NCBI GenBank assembly: GCA_008508345.1
Contig: QNGE01001285.1
Span: forward strand, 114,104 to 178,103
Reading direction: 5' to 3'
DNA from: Paragonimus westermani
Lineage: Eukaryota > Platyhelminthes > Trematoda > Plagiorchiida > Troglotrematidae
Length of the DNA stretch: 64,000 bases
The notes below the pieces were generated by a model. It saw only the letters and a program-made list of their open reading frames with translations. It ran no database searches and was not told where the DNA came from. The position numbers and the translations under genes are program-made. This document shows, piece after piece, positions 1 to 13,165 of the stretch. Each line of letters begins with the position of its first letter. Within the stretch, counting starts at the first letter, position 1.

Positions 1-3000
1 GGAATCATTTAATCAGTCACGCCGGTGCATTATTGACTGTTGATTGTTGCACAGAGTTCACTTGGTTGTAAGTTGTTATTTGTAAGTTGTTATTTGTGTG
101 CGGAACCAATTAGACCTGAGTAAGCTTCCGACATTGTTTCGCCTCAATCAACAGGCGTACAGCTGTCTTGATAGTTCGTATATAACCATGGATATTACCA
201 GATTCTGCATTACATGTAAATCTCATCTGGATTGATAAGTTAACCACGTGTTTTTGATGTCTTGACAACCAATTGGTCATGTAGACGCTACTGCTGACAA
301 TTATTCTGGCACTGTCCTTGAATATTGTAATGTCTATCTTCATTTGCCGTTTCAGTGAATTTAATGTGTCAAGTTGAACCAACCTACGGACACTGAAATA
401 TTGTTCCCCCCAAGTTAAAATGAGGACGTAAAATAGTCTGCGCAGTAGTATCTAGACTGCATCTTACTGGTTACTTCTGCGAAACTAACACGTTTGATTC
501 AAGATGGGGTCAAGTAGGAAGACAAAGCCAGTCGAGATGCTTGCTACATCCCAAAAAGTGGAATTGAAGCAACGAAAACCTACACATGCTTAGCAGTAGC
601 AAAACGTAGAAATAACTGCTGTACAGAAGTTGAAATAAGGCTGAAACCACAAGGTGAAGGACTAACGGCGCCAAAACAAAGTAACAAGGTAGGTTAGATT
701 GTCGCACACCCAGTCATTTCAGACTTAATCGAGAAATAGGCTCACGGTGCACTACACATCTGGCTAGGTAACGGAACGTTCAGAGATCCTGTGCATATGC
801 ATGAATCTTACCACAAAATTGGCTAAAGTTTGGAGTAGGTGTGAAATTAAAGGGTGACAGTTATCTCTAAAATTCTTGTCGTCAAAAACTTTGTACGTTT
901 TTAAATGCAATTCAGCGTGTTTTACTAATACACATGCTGAGAGAGTTTCCTGGATCGTTTCAGGAGCAGAATGTTTTTGTTTAAAATGACAGCACCTAAT
1001 TCGACAAAACAATGCTGCCAGTGGGTGACATGCACGTACCGGCAACTCCTGAGCTGAGATGATGAGGGGTGAGAATTGACTTCACAGGGAAAACACAAAG
1101 GCGAGTGTCCCGACGTTTTGGGGAAAACTGATGCAAAGGGACCAATGTTTACTGTGTTATGTACTTATATGATTTTGGTCTGGAGTACACACCGTAAACG
1201 CAAATCTAGCAACCACCTCATAAGCTGCTAAGCCTAGTCACCGTAGGCAGGTGAAACCAAACGTTCGCACATTTTCAGTTTTTCATAGGCAGTTTACCAT
1301 CATCTGTCCACTTGTCTAGGGCGTCTAGAGTCGGACGGCCTACAGAGGGAGGACACGGACAGTCTTCAGAGGTTTCATTGGGATGCAGCTAAGTGGTCTG
1401 GACTTCAAGCGTGCGGTTTGGTTTGATGCGATTGTTTCGCGCTGTTATGAAGGTAGCCAATATTATGCTAACGGTTTTGGACTCATGGATTACCAGTGTA
1501 TTCACAGAGCACCGTCAACAAAGAGACAGTGTGCTTTTGACACCAACGTGATAAATCGGTTACCGGTCCATTCAACTCCACTCTTGAGAAGTTGGTTATG
1601 ATGACAGCTCTAAGCGCCAATAATCGTGAAGCTTTTACACTGATATAGGGTGTGTGTGCGTTATGCTTGAAGAGCACAGGAATTCAGACCGGCCATCAAA
1701 ACCAAAGATGAAACGAGGAAAGCTACAGCATAGGTGGATGAATGAGAGTGACACGTGCTTGTAGGGAGGCATGCCTTGGAAGTAACTGACCAAGGGAGAT
1801 ATATGGTTCGTAGGAAATGCTTTCATGCACAAAAATGGGTTATGGGGTATGGTATTATTAGCCTGTCGTGGAAAACAGCTGCACTCTGAAGCCTCTACAG
1901 TCGGCTTGACAAACCCTTGTAGATACTTCGGAAAGTTTCCTCTGACCTAATTTCGTGGACAATATCAATAAAATGAGAACCAGTCGCGCTGAAACTGGGC
2001 CTCCACGAACCGTTGCAAAACCATTTTAAGAAACGTCTGCAAGTACTCTCCGATAAGCGTTCCATTATTCTCCTAACGCCATCGTCTTGAGAACGACCGG
2101 TGACAGAAGAAACTCAAACTCTCAAGTGCAACTTAGATAAACTATCCTCGGCTGAAGCATCAGTACCCGGAAGGTAATAAGTGACAAGATGACTGATGCC
2201 GCAAAATAGGCGCATCTTGTGAAGGCAATTCTCTGATGGCAAAAGTTGACTAACTAGTCCACACTCACCAACATCGTTTGGCCGCTATCGAATCACTTCT
2301 TTAAGGGGAAAATGGTTTTGACAGGCACAAAGGAGAGCTGGAAAAATGACTAGGTTTATGTTTGTAATAAAATCCGTCACGGCGCAGAATCAGTTTCTTG
2401 GCGTATCTGAACAGAATTTTTACAGTTCTCTGGCTGTCACTCCTGGTCAAACAATGTTAGAGTTGTTATCTCTAAGCCGAAACGTGTTTTACCTGGAATC
2501 TGGCTGTTATCGCGTAGACTCTGAAGTTCGGTTTAAACACGTACACGAACAGTTAGGCGGACCCGTTCGATTTTCAGAAGTTCGCATGGAACGTGGCAAG
2601 TCTGCTTTCATGATTAGCTTTCTGAATATTTGATAAACATAGTGTCGGACTGTGGTCTGCGGAGAAGAGAATATTTAGACGTCACAAGAGAGTGGTAAAC
2701 TATCACGAGTACGCTGGTAACAAAATTGGATTAATAAGCTGAAATTATTCTTGTGGTAAAAACTAATAATGACAAAATTTCAGATAATGGTTTATCAAGA
2801 CGAAAAAGGTTGAGGATAAAGTAACAACTATAGAGGAATAGCTGTCCGGGATTCTTGATGTGATTAAACAGTCAGATCTGACTGAGATGTGCACCTTCGA
2901 ATGCAGCCAGCCGACAGGTTAGTCTTATTGTCAATAACTGCTCCCTCTAAAGACGTTACGTAGAAGGTAATTCATATCTAATAAACGATAACGATGTAGC

Positions 3001-6000
3001 TGATTCTATTAGTCCACTTAACTCGTGCGTATCCCAACACTATATTTACTATCGGAGCGGAATTGGGCGACAGATTGCTTATAAATATCTAGCACAAGGT
3101 GGGCATATTGAGAATAAGTTTGCTGTCCAGTCTCGGTGCACTCATTCAAGTTGCCAATCCCGTAAAAAATGTGTCTACACATCTGCCTTAGGAAATACAA
3201 CAATGATAACGCTGTTTCTAGGAACGCAGAACACTCGTTGACGCACACTAGTTCAGTCTGAAATTAAGTACTACAAAGCCAACAAGTCCACTTACTTCTC
3301 AACGTTTAGGGGTTACCGGTAACTATGATGGGCAACGTTGTTTGAATTATCGTCATGCTGAATATCCAAAGCCTTCAATATCACTGAACGGTTACTCTGA
3401 TAGGTGGAACTGCCACTAAAGTGTCTAAATGTGGGTCTTTCCGTTTTTGCAAGAATTACTTCAGCTCTAGCGGCAGATAGTCAATAGGATTATATAAGGT
3501 TTTCTGCGTGATGTGCATATTTTGAATAAGCTGAGATGAAACCGAAACTCATGATGACGTCAACTCTGCATCTGATCTCAAACAGCAAGGATCCTACTAG
3601 CATCTAATACCGGGAACAAGAACGAGCTTTGCGAGTTGCTTGTTCGATAAACTGTTAGTTTGATTGCAATACTTGCATAACTGGTCAGCTTTCAATGAAC
3701 TGAACCTCAATATAGACATGGCTTACACTGACCTTAGTTGCTATCCTTAGTGTTTACGAGTGGCCGTGCAAACTATGACTTCAGTGGTCTTGTAAATTGA
3801 GTTTTTTTAAAATAAAAAACACGACAAATCAGCCGTTGAGTTTTTAACATTTACGCCTACCTATTTCTAAACACTCTATGGTGATTCTAAATCACTTCGC
3901 TCAGGGAACGCAAACACCTCGAAAGAGGTTCAAATCAACAAACCTTTTGCTGCTAGCCGGATATGTTACCCAAAAAGATCTCATTATTCTGAGCACAGTT
4001 CATAAGGCCAAAATTCTTATGACTAGCGTGTAACGCACTGATATCCTGTCAGAATTTGAAAATCTCTGTGACTTTCATCTTTCACCAGCCTCGAACTTAA
4101 CGCCATGAAGTAGCAATGAAGTTATTCTGAGCGATCTTGCCGTTTGAACTAACATTTTGTCATTTTTTTAAATTTTGAATTCGGCTGATAAATAGCAGCT
4201 CTGCGGGAATCGACCCAGCAAGCTTTATGTTATGAATCGAGACCGGTTCCCATTTGTTTGCCTGATCTTTACACATCGTTCTTAAGGTTTGCAAAGGATA
4301 AATAATTGTGTAGCGCTTCCATATCCCTGTAGTGTAGATGAGCATGATAATAATAAGTTTGATACTTATATACTGGTTACAACTGTACGAATATTTCATA
4401 GTAACTGTAATACTTCATGATGCCCAAACTCCTAGTGTAGTGAGGAGATACGGTCGCACCATACTACTCACACCACTATTCAGTAGCAGCGGTTCGAGAT
4501 GATCGCGGATCGAGATAATCGCGTGATAAATACGGCAGAGATACGGGATGGATCGTTGGAGGACAGAATGACATATGATGGCTTTCGCTACACGACGGAA
4601 CTGATACATGGTGTCTAGAGCGACTGGAGTATCCTCAGAAGAGTATGGTGTGCAAATGAGTGTTTCCGTTTCTTGTCGTGCTCAGACGCTTAAGTAGTGT
4701 GTTGGTTTCTCCAATAAAGCAACCCTTGTGTCATCCGCCTTTTGGATCCACAACACTAGTAATGCTGATATGACCGCCTTTGTCTTGATTTGGTCAGTTT
4801 AATCGGATTAATGATGGTGGCTGTTGGCTTCAATGTGGTCGTCTTGATGTATTGCGAAATGACCAATTCATAAACCTATAGCTTTAGACATTGTGAACGA
4901 GCAGTTTGAAGTGGATTTTATCCATGAAGGGTGGAGAGATGTGAACAAGTTGTATAGAGAGTTGGCAAAACAAAGTTACATTTACAACGTAGTTGCTGAT
5001 TAATCTGAATTATGAACTATGCGTACCTGATTTTTTGCAAATGCCCATCACACAGACGTTGAAGCTCGAAATTAACACATTCTCTGTTAGTTGATTATGC
5101 AGATCAGAACAGATCTCAACAGCGCCAACAGAAAAGGTACGGTATATTTTAAGCTTTCACTTGGTATTATAATTTCTAAAACTAAAATGGAATTGCGTCA
5201 GTAGTAGACGGAAAAACTAACTCGCAAATTAACTGTCACATACAACTGCCCATGTTCTTCACATGGCTCTTTGAGTATGTTATTTCTTTCCCACTATAAT
5301 AAACTAACAATGATATCTTATTTATCTTAGACAGCTATGCGTGTTATTTTTGCAAAACAAAACCCTGGGAGAGCTCAAAACATATTGACGTTTCACAGTG
5401 GGGGCAGGGCAGTACAGACTCCTACGGACCACCCGACTCTGCTTCTATTGAGGACCAAGAAGTTGGGTGTGTTCACAGAAGTTAGGAAAAGGAATCACCT
5501 CCACTTGGGTGTAGCTCGTTTTTTCTTGAGTAATTAAAATTTTAAAACGTTTATCTTTGCTATAAATTGTAGTTCCCCGAGAGAGTGTTGTTTTTTTTCC
5601 AAAATTGAGAGTTGTTTCTTTATAAAGTGATGGACCAGTGTGAAATGTCGATGGGCTCTTTTTAGACAAAAAGACGATCGTTTTGTAGAGGACGTAAAAA
5701 GATCGTTGCAAGAATATTCCAGTGCACATGGCAGGTTTGCCTGATAGAACAGACACAAGAACTTGAGCGGAATTCGAAAACTAGTCACTCAATTCACATA
5801 AAGACAAGTGCCGATGGATGTGTAGGTGCTAACGGAAGAAACTTAACCACGTACTTCAGACACATCAGAAATAATATGGAGGCCTGGAAAAAGCTATGAA
5901 TCAAGGAACTTTTGTCAGAACGGATTCGTGGTTGGAATGTAAAGTTCAACTGATTCATATTGAGCACGCTTAAACTTCCATCTCTGATGATCACGAAACC

Positions 6001-7221
6001 GGTTACTCACGTGTCTTCGTGTGAACCGCAGCTCAACCTACAGGGCTATAAAACTTCGGAGTAATTCGAGATCGACATGATTTGCTGGGACACTTACGAC
6101 TAGCCGTAGGAAATCGAACCTTACGCTTAAGGTAACAACGTCTTAAGTTTCAGACTTCCGTGGACCTACTAGTTTGGCGTAGACATTTATCATCTTGTCG
6201 GCTTTTCATCTTTGCTTAAGTTGGTCTACTGAACTCTCAGAGTTATTCCCGGTTGTTTCTGTTCAATAGTAAGGAGTCACCAAGGGAAGTTGACTTCTGC
6301 CAATTTGGTTATGTCTGAACGACAGAATATCAATGCAGTATAATAGAGTAATAAGCTTAATTGAATTGTTAATCCGTGGTTTGTTGTATGCAAGCAACAT
6401 TGAGCTAAAAATTGATCCTAACTGGCGTCAGTGAGGTTTGGCTTTGTATTATGCTACCCCTTAAAATTTTTGGTTTTCGACAGTCCTCAGATAGACGTGA
6501 TGTAACACTGGATTTTGCAAGATGAATAGAAATCTAGGCTACACAACATTCCATTGATCGTCAGGTTGCCGTCTGAACAGACATCTAAATAAGTACACGG
6601 CTCGAACTGCTCTTTCCGCAGCCAAATTATCAAGCCCAAACATTGGCCGGTGGTTGATTCTTCAGTCAGATCCCTCAGTCGTTTTGATAAGACAATCAAT
6701 ATCTGTCTCGTTAAGTTACCTATCGGGAGTTTTTTTTCACTGCAAATGAAGGCAACTACAATGTGACATTAGGCGTAATCACTGATTAAATCAAGCTCAT
6801 CCTAATTTGTTTCAAAACGTGAAATCCTATGGGTGTTTTAAACGTGTGCAGGATCTTTTCTATCATGCCAACTTTGTTGTATCTATTGTCAAATTCACCT
6901 AGACATTTTAGAAACAGTCTAGCTTTTAATGCGTTTGGCGTGACCAGTACGCTATTAACGTCAAAACCACTTATGAATTGGTTTCTCTTGTTTTCGGGTA
7001 AAAGTATCCGTTAGGAAAACCTACAGTTTACTTCACTTCAGTTGAAGTTTATGTGACGTTGCCTCTGGTACCCAGTTGGAATTTTATTACTGATCACCTT
7101 GAGAAAGTGGCAGAGATTCAACAGTCTTTAGAACGTTTGAGGGTGGAACTACTAGGTTGCAGCTCAGCTAATCTAATCTTTTTGTAAACTGCCATGGAAA
7201 CTGGCACTTAGACAAGCATGT
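1..7221. other. long stretch without a recognisable gene
   Basis: I recognise no gene, RNA or transposon protein in this 7.2-kb stretch. Open frames are short (none above about 105 codons), lie on both strands in overlapping positions, and show no family motif. The ORF at 2346-2633 (95 codons, true ATG) reads more protein-like than its neighbours but matches nothing I know. The only local structure noted is a 14-bp unit repeated twice in tandem at 67-94. The stretch could be intergenic or intronic. Confidence 0.6.
67..94. repeat. two-copy 14-bp tandem repeat
   Basis: The 14-mer tgtaagttgttatt occurs at 67-80 and again at 81-94 without a mismatch, and is followed by a partial third unit. It is a minor duplication, probably from replication slippage. 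Confidence 0.8.
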
Positions 7222-7428
7222 TTTGTAAGGCTGAATACGCAGACGATCGGTCGCCAATTTGCATCTGGATCCAGGAAGGCTATCAAACTTATTGAGAATC
7301 TCTTTCGGGAATCTTCCCTGGGGGAATTTAAAGCGATTCGTTTCCTCGATGAACTTGAATAAGTCAATGCGAAGACGTAGATCATAGGGTGTTCTCCGGA
7401 ATAACCTTTCGTACAACCGGACCACACA
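7222..7428 (-). repeat. left arm of a ~200-bp inverted repeat
   Basis: The reverse complement of this arm aligns with 7729-7935 over about 200 bp. In a 52-codon core (right copy from 7778) I count 17 nucleotide differences, roughly 89% identity. The minus strand is open through the whole arm (7168-7425, 85 codons) and includes the peptide RIDLFKFIEETNRFKFPQ. I do not recognise this protein. Of the codons that differ between the arms, about three changes are silent and the rest replace the residue, so the pair shows no sign of purifying selection. It may be part of an unknown transposable element that duplicated head-to-head. Confidence 0.75.
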
Positions 7429-7728
7429 AGAACGGCTAAATGATTCTACACGTTAAGATAAAGTTCCATAGGGTGGGCGTCAGAGCATGGTGGATTAGAC
7501 AGACAGATACGGAAATGGAAGTTGAAAATATGAAAACGCCGACTATCAAGATAGCGGCAATGTCAACACAAATTGCTTTTGAACACCGAGGGGGAATTCT
7601 GATACTAGATAGCCAAAGCCTCAGTAAACTAGACTGCGCGTTTTCGGTGGCTTCGAAAAATCACAGAGAATGTGTCACAAACCTCGACTCTGTGTCCAGT
7701 TTTGATTGTTTTGCCATTGGTTTAGAAT
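7429..7728. other. 300-bp spacer between the inverted arms
   Basis: This spacer separates the two inverted arms and would form the loop of a hairpin if the region were transcribed. The plus strand is open for 98 codons at 7440-7736. No known motif is visible in it, and nothing links it to the arms apart from position. Confidence 0.5.
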
Positions 7729-7935
7729 TAGTCTGATCCGATTGTAGGAACTGTTATTTCAGAGGACATCCCATGATCGAAGTCTTCGCATTGACTTATT
7801 CAAGTTCATCGAGGAAAAGAATCGTTTTAAATTCCCCCAGCGAAGATTCCCGAAAGAGACCCTCATTAGGCTTGATAGCCTTCCTGGTTCCAGATGCAAA
7901 TTGGCGACTGAACATCTGCGTATTCAGCATCACGC
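7729..7935 (+). repeat. right arm of a ~200-bp inverted repeat
   Basis: This is the inverted partner of 7222-7428. Read on the plus strand, the frame matching the other arm contains RIDLFKFIEEKNRFKFPQ, preceded by an in-frame TAG near 7744. Past about 7935 the sequences diverge. The paired arms could form a long double-stranded RNA if transcribed through. The origin of the unit is not recognised. Confidence 0.75.
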
Positions 7936-8649
7936 AAACAAAAGCAAACAAAAACGAGACACCTGATTGGTTGATCGTCTGCTTCGGCTGACCGATCAGG
8001 TCGTCACTGTAGGCAGCTGTAACTAACCCTGAGCGTAGGGTTTTAGGACTTCAAAGGTCAACAGGAGGTCGACTGAGGCATCTACTGCAGCTGTGCTTGC
8101 ACAATCCCAGCTAGCGCGCTGAAAGTGATAACTTCTGTCGGCATCTGTCGGTCGAGTTCAAATCAAGCCGCCACTGGTGGAATGTCAAAGTGACGTGTAG
8201 TTTACATAAGGTATATTAGATGCCCTGCTGAACAGTTGTTGATGCCTTAGTCACATGCATATTTGACAGACGACCTCATTTCTTTTCGAACTGAATTTTA
8301 TACCTTTCGGGCTACGAAGAGGTCATAAAGAGGTGAACACTGTCATTTGCAACCCATGTAAATCGTAGTTGATGGGTTGTAGTCCGTTATACCTTCGATC
8401 CGGATCAACGAATGGTAACCGATAAAATTTGTGGATAGCAGTGTTTACCGTCTGTAACAACAGCTTTCAAATATTTCACTTTTTCAAGTACTATGTCAGT
8501 TACGTCCTCAGGATTCAGTTTGGGACAGTATTGTGAGTTACTAGGTAGCGGACTCTAAGAAACTATCGGTGTTTTCTTCTTGGATGGATATCCTTTGAAC
8601 GAACCGCAAGAGCTTTTACAAAGTTACATGTTTTACAATTCTTACATAC
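7936..8649. other. unassigned spacer
   Basis: I see no gene here. A single B-box-like segment near 8155 lacks a matching A box, so I did not call it a tRNA-like unit. Confidence 0.5.
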
Positions 8650-8872
8650 CCATATGGATGGCTTCACATTGAACATCACCCAAATTTGATCGCAGCCTGC
8701 GCATTCAGACAAACGCTCCAGCTAACCTACTTCAAAGGGAAGCAAGAGATTCCAATTTCCCTCCTATTAGAGTCCACCGGCCTTGCATATTCTTTTCAGG
8801 TTTGGAGTTTGCACTCTGACTGGTGCTTGCTAGACTAGTGTGTTAACCACAACGCCAACAACCTCACAGTAT
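8650..8872 (-). mobile_element. tRNA-derived SINE, family A, copy 3
   Basis: On the minus strand this begins with a pol III-type head. An A-box-like segment (TTGGCGTTGTGGTTAACAC) is followed by a B-box-like segment ending GCAAACTCC. The body then matches the copies at 22018-22262 and 47618-47850, including the shared stretch around GCGATCAAATTTGGGTGATG near the 3' end. It is the most diverged of the three copies. SINEs of this kind encode no protein and depend on a LINE for mobility. Confidence 0.65.
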
Positions 8873-11800
8873 GTATCACTGGATTATCGAATCCAAACGC
8901 TGAACCACAATCTTTTGTGAATAGTGTTCAGCCTGCCCGATCATTTCGAAAGGAGAATAAACGGGATCGCTCTGGTGTATCTGGTCAACAACCCCGTGAT
9001 CAGGACTTCTTAGTCAGGTTGAAGTTATTATCTTCATTAAACCAACTGAGAGTGGTTTGAGTCAGTTCGGGGATTTAGGTTAGTTCAAATATGGGAGAGT
9101 ACTTGTTTTCTTACCCACCATTACAAATATTCCCACGGTCTCAAAACTTTTTACGGGCAACCTCTGGTGCACTGACTTTGAAGTGATCATGGTTAAACGA
9201 GTCATTTTTGAAGAAATCAATTAAACTGATAATTAAATTTAGGAAACTCAAGCGACAGACTGCTCCAGTAAAAGAGTTTTTAATGGGACCATACTTCACC
9301 ATTTCATTACAGATGGGTTGCTGAAGTTGCAAGTCACTGCAGTCGGTAAATCACAATAAGAAAAACCGGTAGGCTTAACAAATGTGTTTGTAACTTTCGG
9401 ATGAGTTGTTCAATGAAAGTCAAGTTTAATTCAGAAAAACCACCCAAGTACGCTTTCTGTCCCGAATGAATGATGTGAACCGAAGAGATAACAAGCAGGA
9501 ACCGGAAGTCAAACACAACGTAGGGGCAAAGAAAAGCTGTCCAGCGCAACGTTGCAGAACAACACAAGGAATATATTCTTCCCATCTGTACTGTATATGG
9601 GTTGGTTAGATAGCTTGTTGAGTCCATAGCTTAGGTTTGAAAAGACGTTATTAACGGCACCTTAATGTGAACTTATGATAAATCTAAGATGTTTACACAG
9701 TTTATCATAAGTTTGTCAGTCTCTTGGGATAATTCTTTATTCACATGTCACTACAGCGTTTGACTTCAGTGAAAGTCATTCTGACGAGTGTGTAGTCATT
9801 ATCGTCTCTAATTCACCTATCATTCGTTCACCTTTTTGGTAGTCAACGAACAAAGAATCGTAGCGTAACTGATGACAGTCGTCAGGGTTTTCAAGTTGAC
9901 CCAGTGGTAGCTTGAATGGAGTATTATAATAATGCGTTCCGATAAAATTTTCTACTATTCATCGCAAGATTTGTTGATGATAACAGTTATTTGCTTCGCA
10001 TGCTCACGTTTAACAAGGGATGTAAACTTCGATCCACGGGATAATGAGGGCAAGCTTTTTACCTCAAACAGTAGCTATCCAGAAATCCAAGTCACGCCCA
10101 ATTAAACTTTCATCTGAAGACGTTTTTGCATCAACTATCAGGGCAGAATGAATTATTCCTAGTGATTATACTTAGTTATATCTAGTAGGCATTGAATTTC
10201 AATTAAGTGCAATAGTTGAATAATCTGCAGAAATACAGGATCACTCGTGACTATCGCTCGACTACTTAATGTTTGACGCTGGCACATGAAAGTATGCATA
10301 TACGTGATTCAGAGACTGAGCTTTTCATTATCCCGAATGTTTCAGATTAATCAAGTGAGTATCCGAACGAGTCATTGGAACAATTCATCAACAGAGAGTT
10401 TACGTACGTCAACAAATTATACGGCCGTTGAGAAACAATACAAGCAACGAACGAATTGGTAGATCCGTCAGCTCTCCAGCCAAGTACATTATCCTGGTTT
10501 GAAAACAAGCACAGGAATTTCGCCACTAACCTGAATAAAATCCAGCATTTGTACATTTTTCACAAGTTAATAGGGTTTACAGAAATCCCTTACCCAAAGA
10601 GATCACAACAATCCATGTATATTTATGTTAGGATAAACTCTACGGCCGAAACCTAGTTTACATCAGGAAGAATCCGCATCTCAACCGTCAGAGAAAAATC
10701 GCATTAAACCAGCTAGAATTGAACAAATTCCCCGTTCATGGTTATCGTTGTAAGTTATGAAATGACATTCGTAAAGCCTCTCTACACATATTTTAGATAA
10801 AAATGGTATTATCACCCAATGGATTCTAACTTGAAACCAGAGTACCAATTGACAAGGGAACTGTGTAAACGTATTCGATTTACGTTTAGGACTTGTTCGT
10901 GCTGGAGTCTACCGTTTAATTCTGTGGTTACCGAGTCTCTGTTGGAGAGGGTAATAATCTTATATGACGTATGCATTCTGTGCACAAAATTTTCATTTCA
11001 ATAAATTTTGAAAGGTATTCACATGTATATAACCTTCAGAAAACCGCCTGTTTGTACCTTAGTTTTGACTGAATGATTTCGACATATGAGGTCTTACCCT
11101 GCATGCGCTCTAAAAACAACTGTGTTTCACATCCCACATGTATGTGAACCGTCCGAAACAACCTATTCTGCTGCCAGTACATAGAATAAAATATTTGCAG
11201 GTATTCCTCTTCAAATTATAAAGACCTTTTGCAATCCACATTATTCACCACAAAAACAAGTTTACCATGTAAAACAATTTGACCCCTGCTGGGCAGGCAG
11301 ATTTTATCTAATGCACTTCACAGATACCAGATTGCATAATTATCACTTAAATGCGCGCAAACTTTTGTTGTTTAACTCATCAGTAGGCAGACAGGGTGCC
11401 CAGGTAAATTAAACTGATTAATTCTCAACTTCTGAAAGTGAATTTTAAAGCCACCATTTTCAATTCACAGTCGGATGTGTACTGTGAACCAGATCAAGAG
11501 TATTTTCCACTTTGGTGGTAATCCGCATTGAACTTCTCAGCAGGAATCCCGGCGTACTGTCAGTCTTAATCACAAAGTAATTTGCGTACAAGCGGAAACA
11601 GTAGGACATCCCTAAAATGTGTGGACTGGATTGCAGAGGGGGGGGTAAGTACGCATTATGGAGCTCGTCCAGAACCACATTTATTCACATACAATCGAAA
11701 CGCCGCGAAGTGCACATTCTTGGAAAAAAAGCAGCAAGTTGTTCAACGGAGGTGGGATGTCAAATGACGCTGTCCAGTACGGTCGTTTTTTGATTTTTTT

Positions 11801-12514
11801 TTGGATGGATTACAAGTGTGGAATTGCATTCGTGTCTATCATTTGGAAGTAGATGAACCAAACTTGATCGAATGGTTCTATATGGTTTTTCACTTGAATG
11901 TGTTATAAGGTGAAATTGACACTTATTTTGATTTGGAGTCATTCTCATTTGTTTATGTATAATTTATACGCAACACATCTGAATCTATCTGTCTGCGCAT
12001 TTCTTCCGTTAGTGTGCTTCAAGCTACAATGACCCTAATTTAACTAGAAGTGATTAAAATCTTAAAGCGATGAATCACACTTATCGACGTGGCCGATGAG
12101 ACAGATGATATCGTACGAAGGATAGCTAGAGTGAAAAGTGAGGAGCTCAACATCAACAGTCGCTCAGTATACTGGTGACAAGTGGAAATATTAATCCATT
12201 TAACTCGTCCACCTTACTGGCGTACAATGCTTGTTTGACATTGTTAACAATCGCAAGGGAAATATACTGATCATCTAATGTCAATCGTCTTTATACACGT
12301 GAGTTTAACTTGAGTCACTTGATTGTCACAGGGTTAAACGACTGCTTTTGCCCGTTGTTCGCTAAGAGTGTAATGTGTTAACGCGGAACCGGCAAGGTGC
12401 GATTCCTGCTCCTACAGTTGTTAGTGTGTCGTTGGTGTTAATCGCTAGGTTTGCGTACACTGAGAGCTTTTTCAGACCTAGCGGAATGTGTGAAAATGCA
12501 AGATATCGTAAACA
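8873..12514. other. stretch without a recognisable gene
   Basis: No gene is recognised. The stretch contains the 13-bp perfect hairpin at 9670-9713. ORFs on both strands are below 100 codons and carry no motif that I can name. Confidence 0.55.
9670..9713. repeat. perfect 13-bp inverted repeat with 18-nt loop
   Basis: AACTTATGATAAA (9670-9682) is followed after 18 nt by its exact reverse complement (9701-9713). The stem is too short for a typical animal microRNA precursor. It could be a terminal remnant of a small DNA element or a chance cruciform. Confidence 0.8.
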
Positions 12515-13165
12515 TCATACTCGGTTTGCGTTTGCCAGACTACGCAATCCATCTTCTTATATTGGGGCAAACGTAAAATGCGGCAGCATGAGCAGGTCCG
12601 TTTTATGGCAGCGACAGCTGATCTATTCCCACATCTACTGAATATGTTTTCGATCATCGGAATCTTTGGGACCTAGGCAGTGTGTGCCAGAACATCACGA
12701 GGAAAACAACGAGATTCACCACGTGCCTTGGGAATAGTTTTGGACGTCGTCTGTCGATCATTTGGCCTACTGGTCTTACCTGACGATTCCTGCTGGCTCA
12801 GGCATGTCTTACAAATGTCAATTCACAGTTTGCTGCTATGTGTTTTATTCGCGGAGGATGATTCGAGGTGAAAGTGGCGGCCAGGTAGTCACTGTATCAT
12901 TCATGGTTTGTGTAAGGTGGTGTTACGATTGAGATTAAATTTGATACGAAGTTCCAGCCTTCTTGGCTGCTTGACCTCCAAACAAACAAGCATCCACCAC
13001 AGCCCCACAAGTGGTTTAAAAGGGTCCTTGCAAAAACATATTTGGTGGTAGTAGCTGATGGCCACTGGGGTCAACTGGTTACACGAATGTCTGGTTGAGA
13101 CACTGTCTAGTGTTACTAAACACAAACGATTGGCGGCCGCGTTGCATATTTGTGGGTGCCGCTGT
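12515..13165 (+). pseudogene. LINE ORF2 (endonuclease-reverse transcriptase) 3' relic
   Basis: This is a decayed C-terminal part of a non-LTR retrotransposon ORF2, of the type often annotated in flukes as endonuclease-reverse transcriptase. Motifs appear in the expected order but in shifting frames: RFAFARLRN (about 12528), VFDHR (about 12643), a segment ending CLGNS, then CWLRHVLQM (12791-12817, where the family has RWLGHVLRMP), LCVLFAE, and finally VWLRHC followed by NDWRPRC (13089-13145, where the family has a WLETL..QWR.C pattern). Frameshifts and stops separate the blocks, so no product is expected. The family pattern is recalled knowledge, and the assignment rests on order and spacing. 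The overlapping open frames at 12901-13236 (minus) and 13058-13378 (plus) fall partly inside it and are probably incidental. Confidence 0.72.

Noticed and set aside
8150..8170. B-box-like gagttcaaatcaa
   Set aside because: No A box was found upstream at the right distance.
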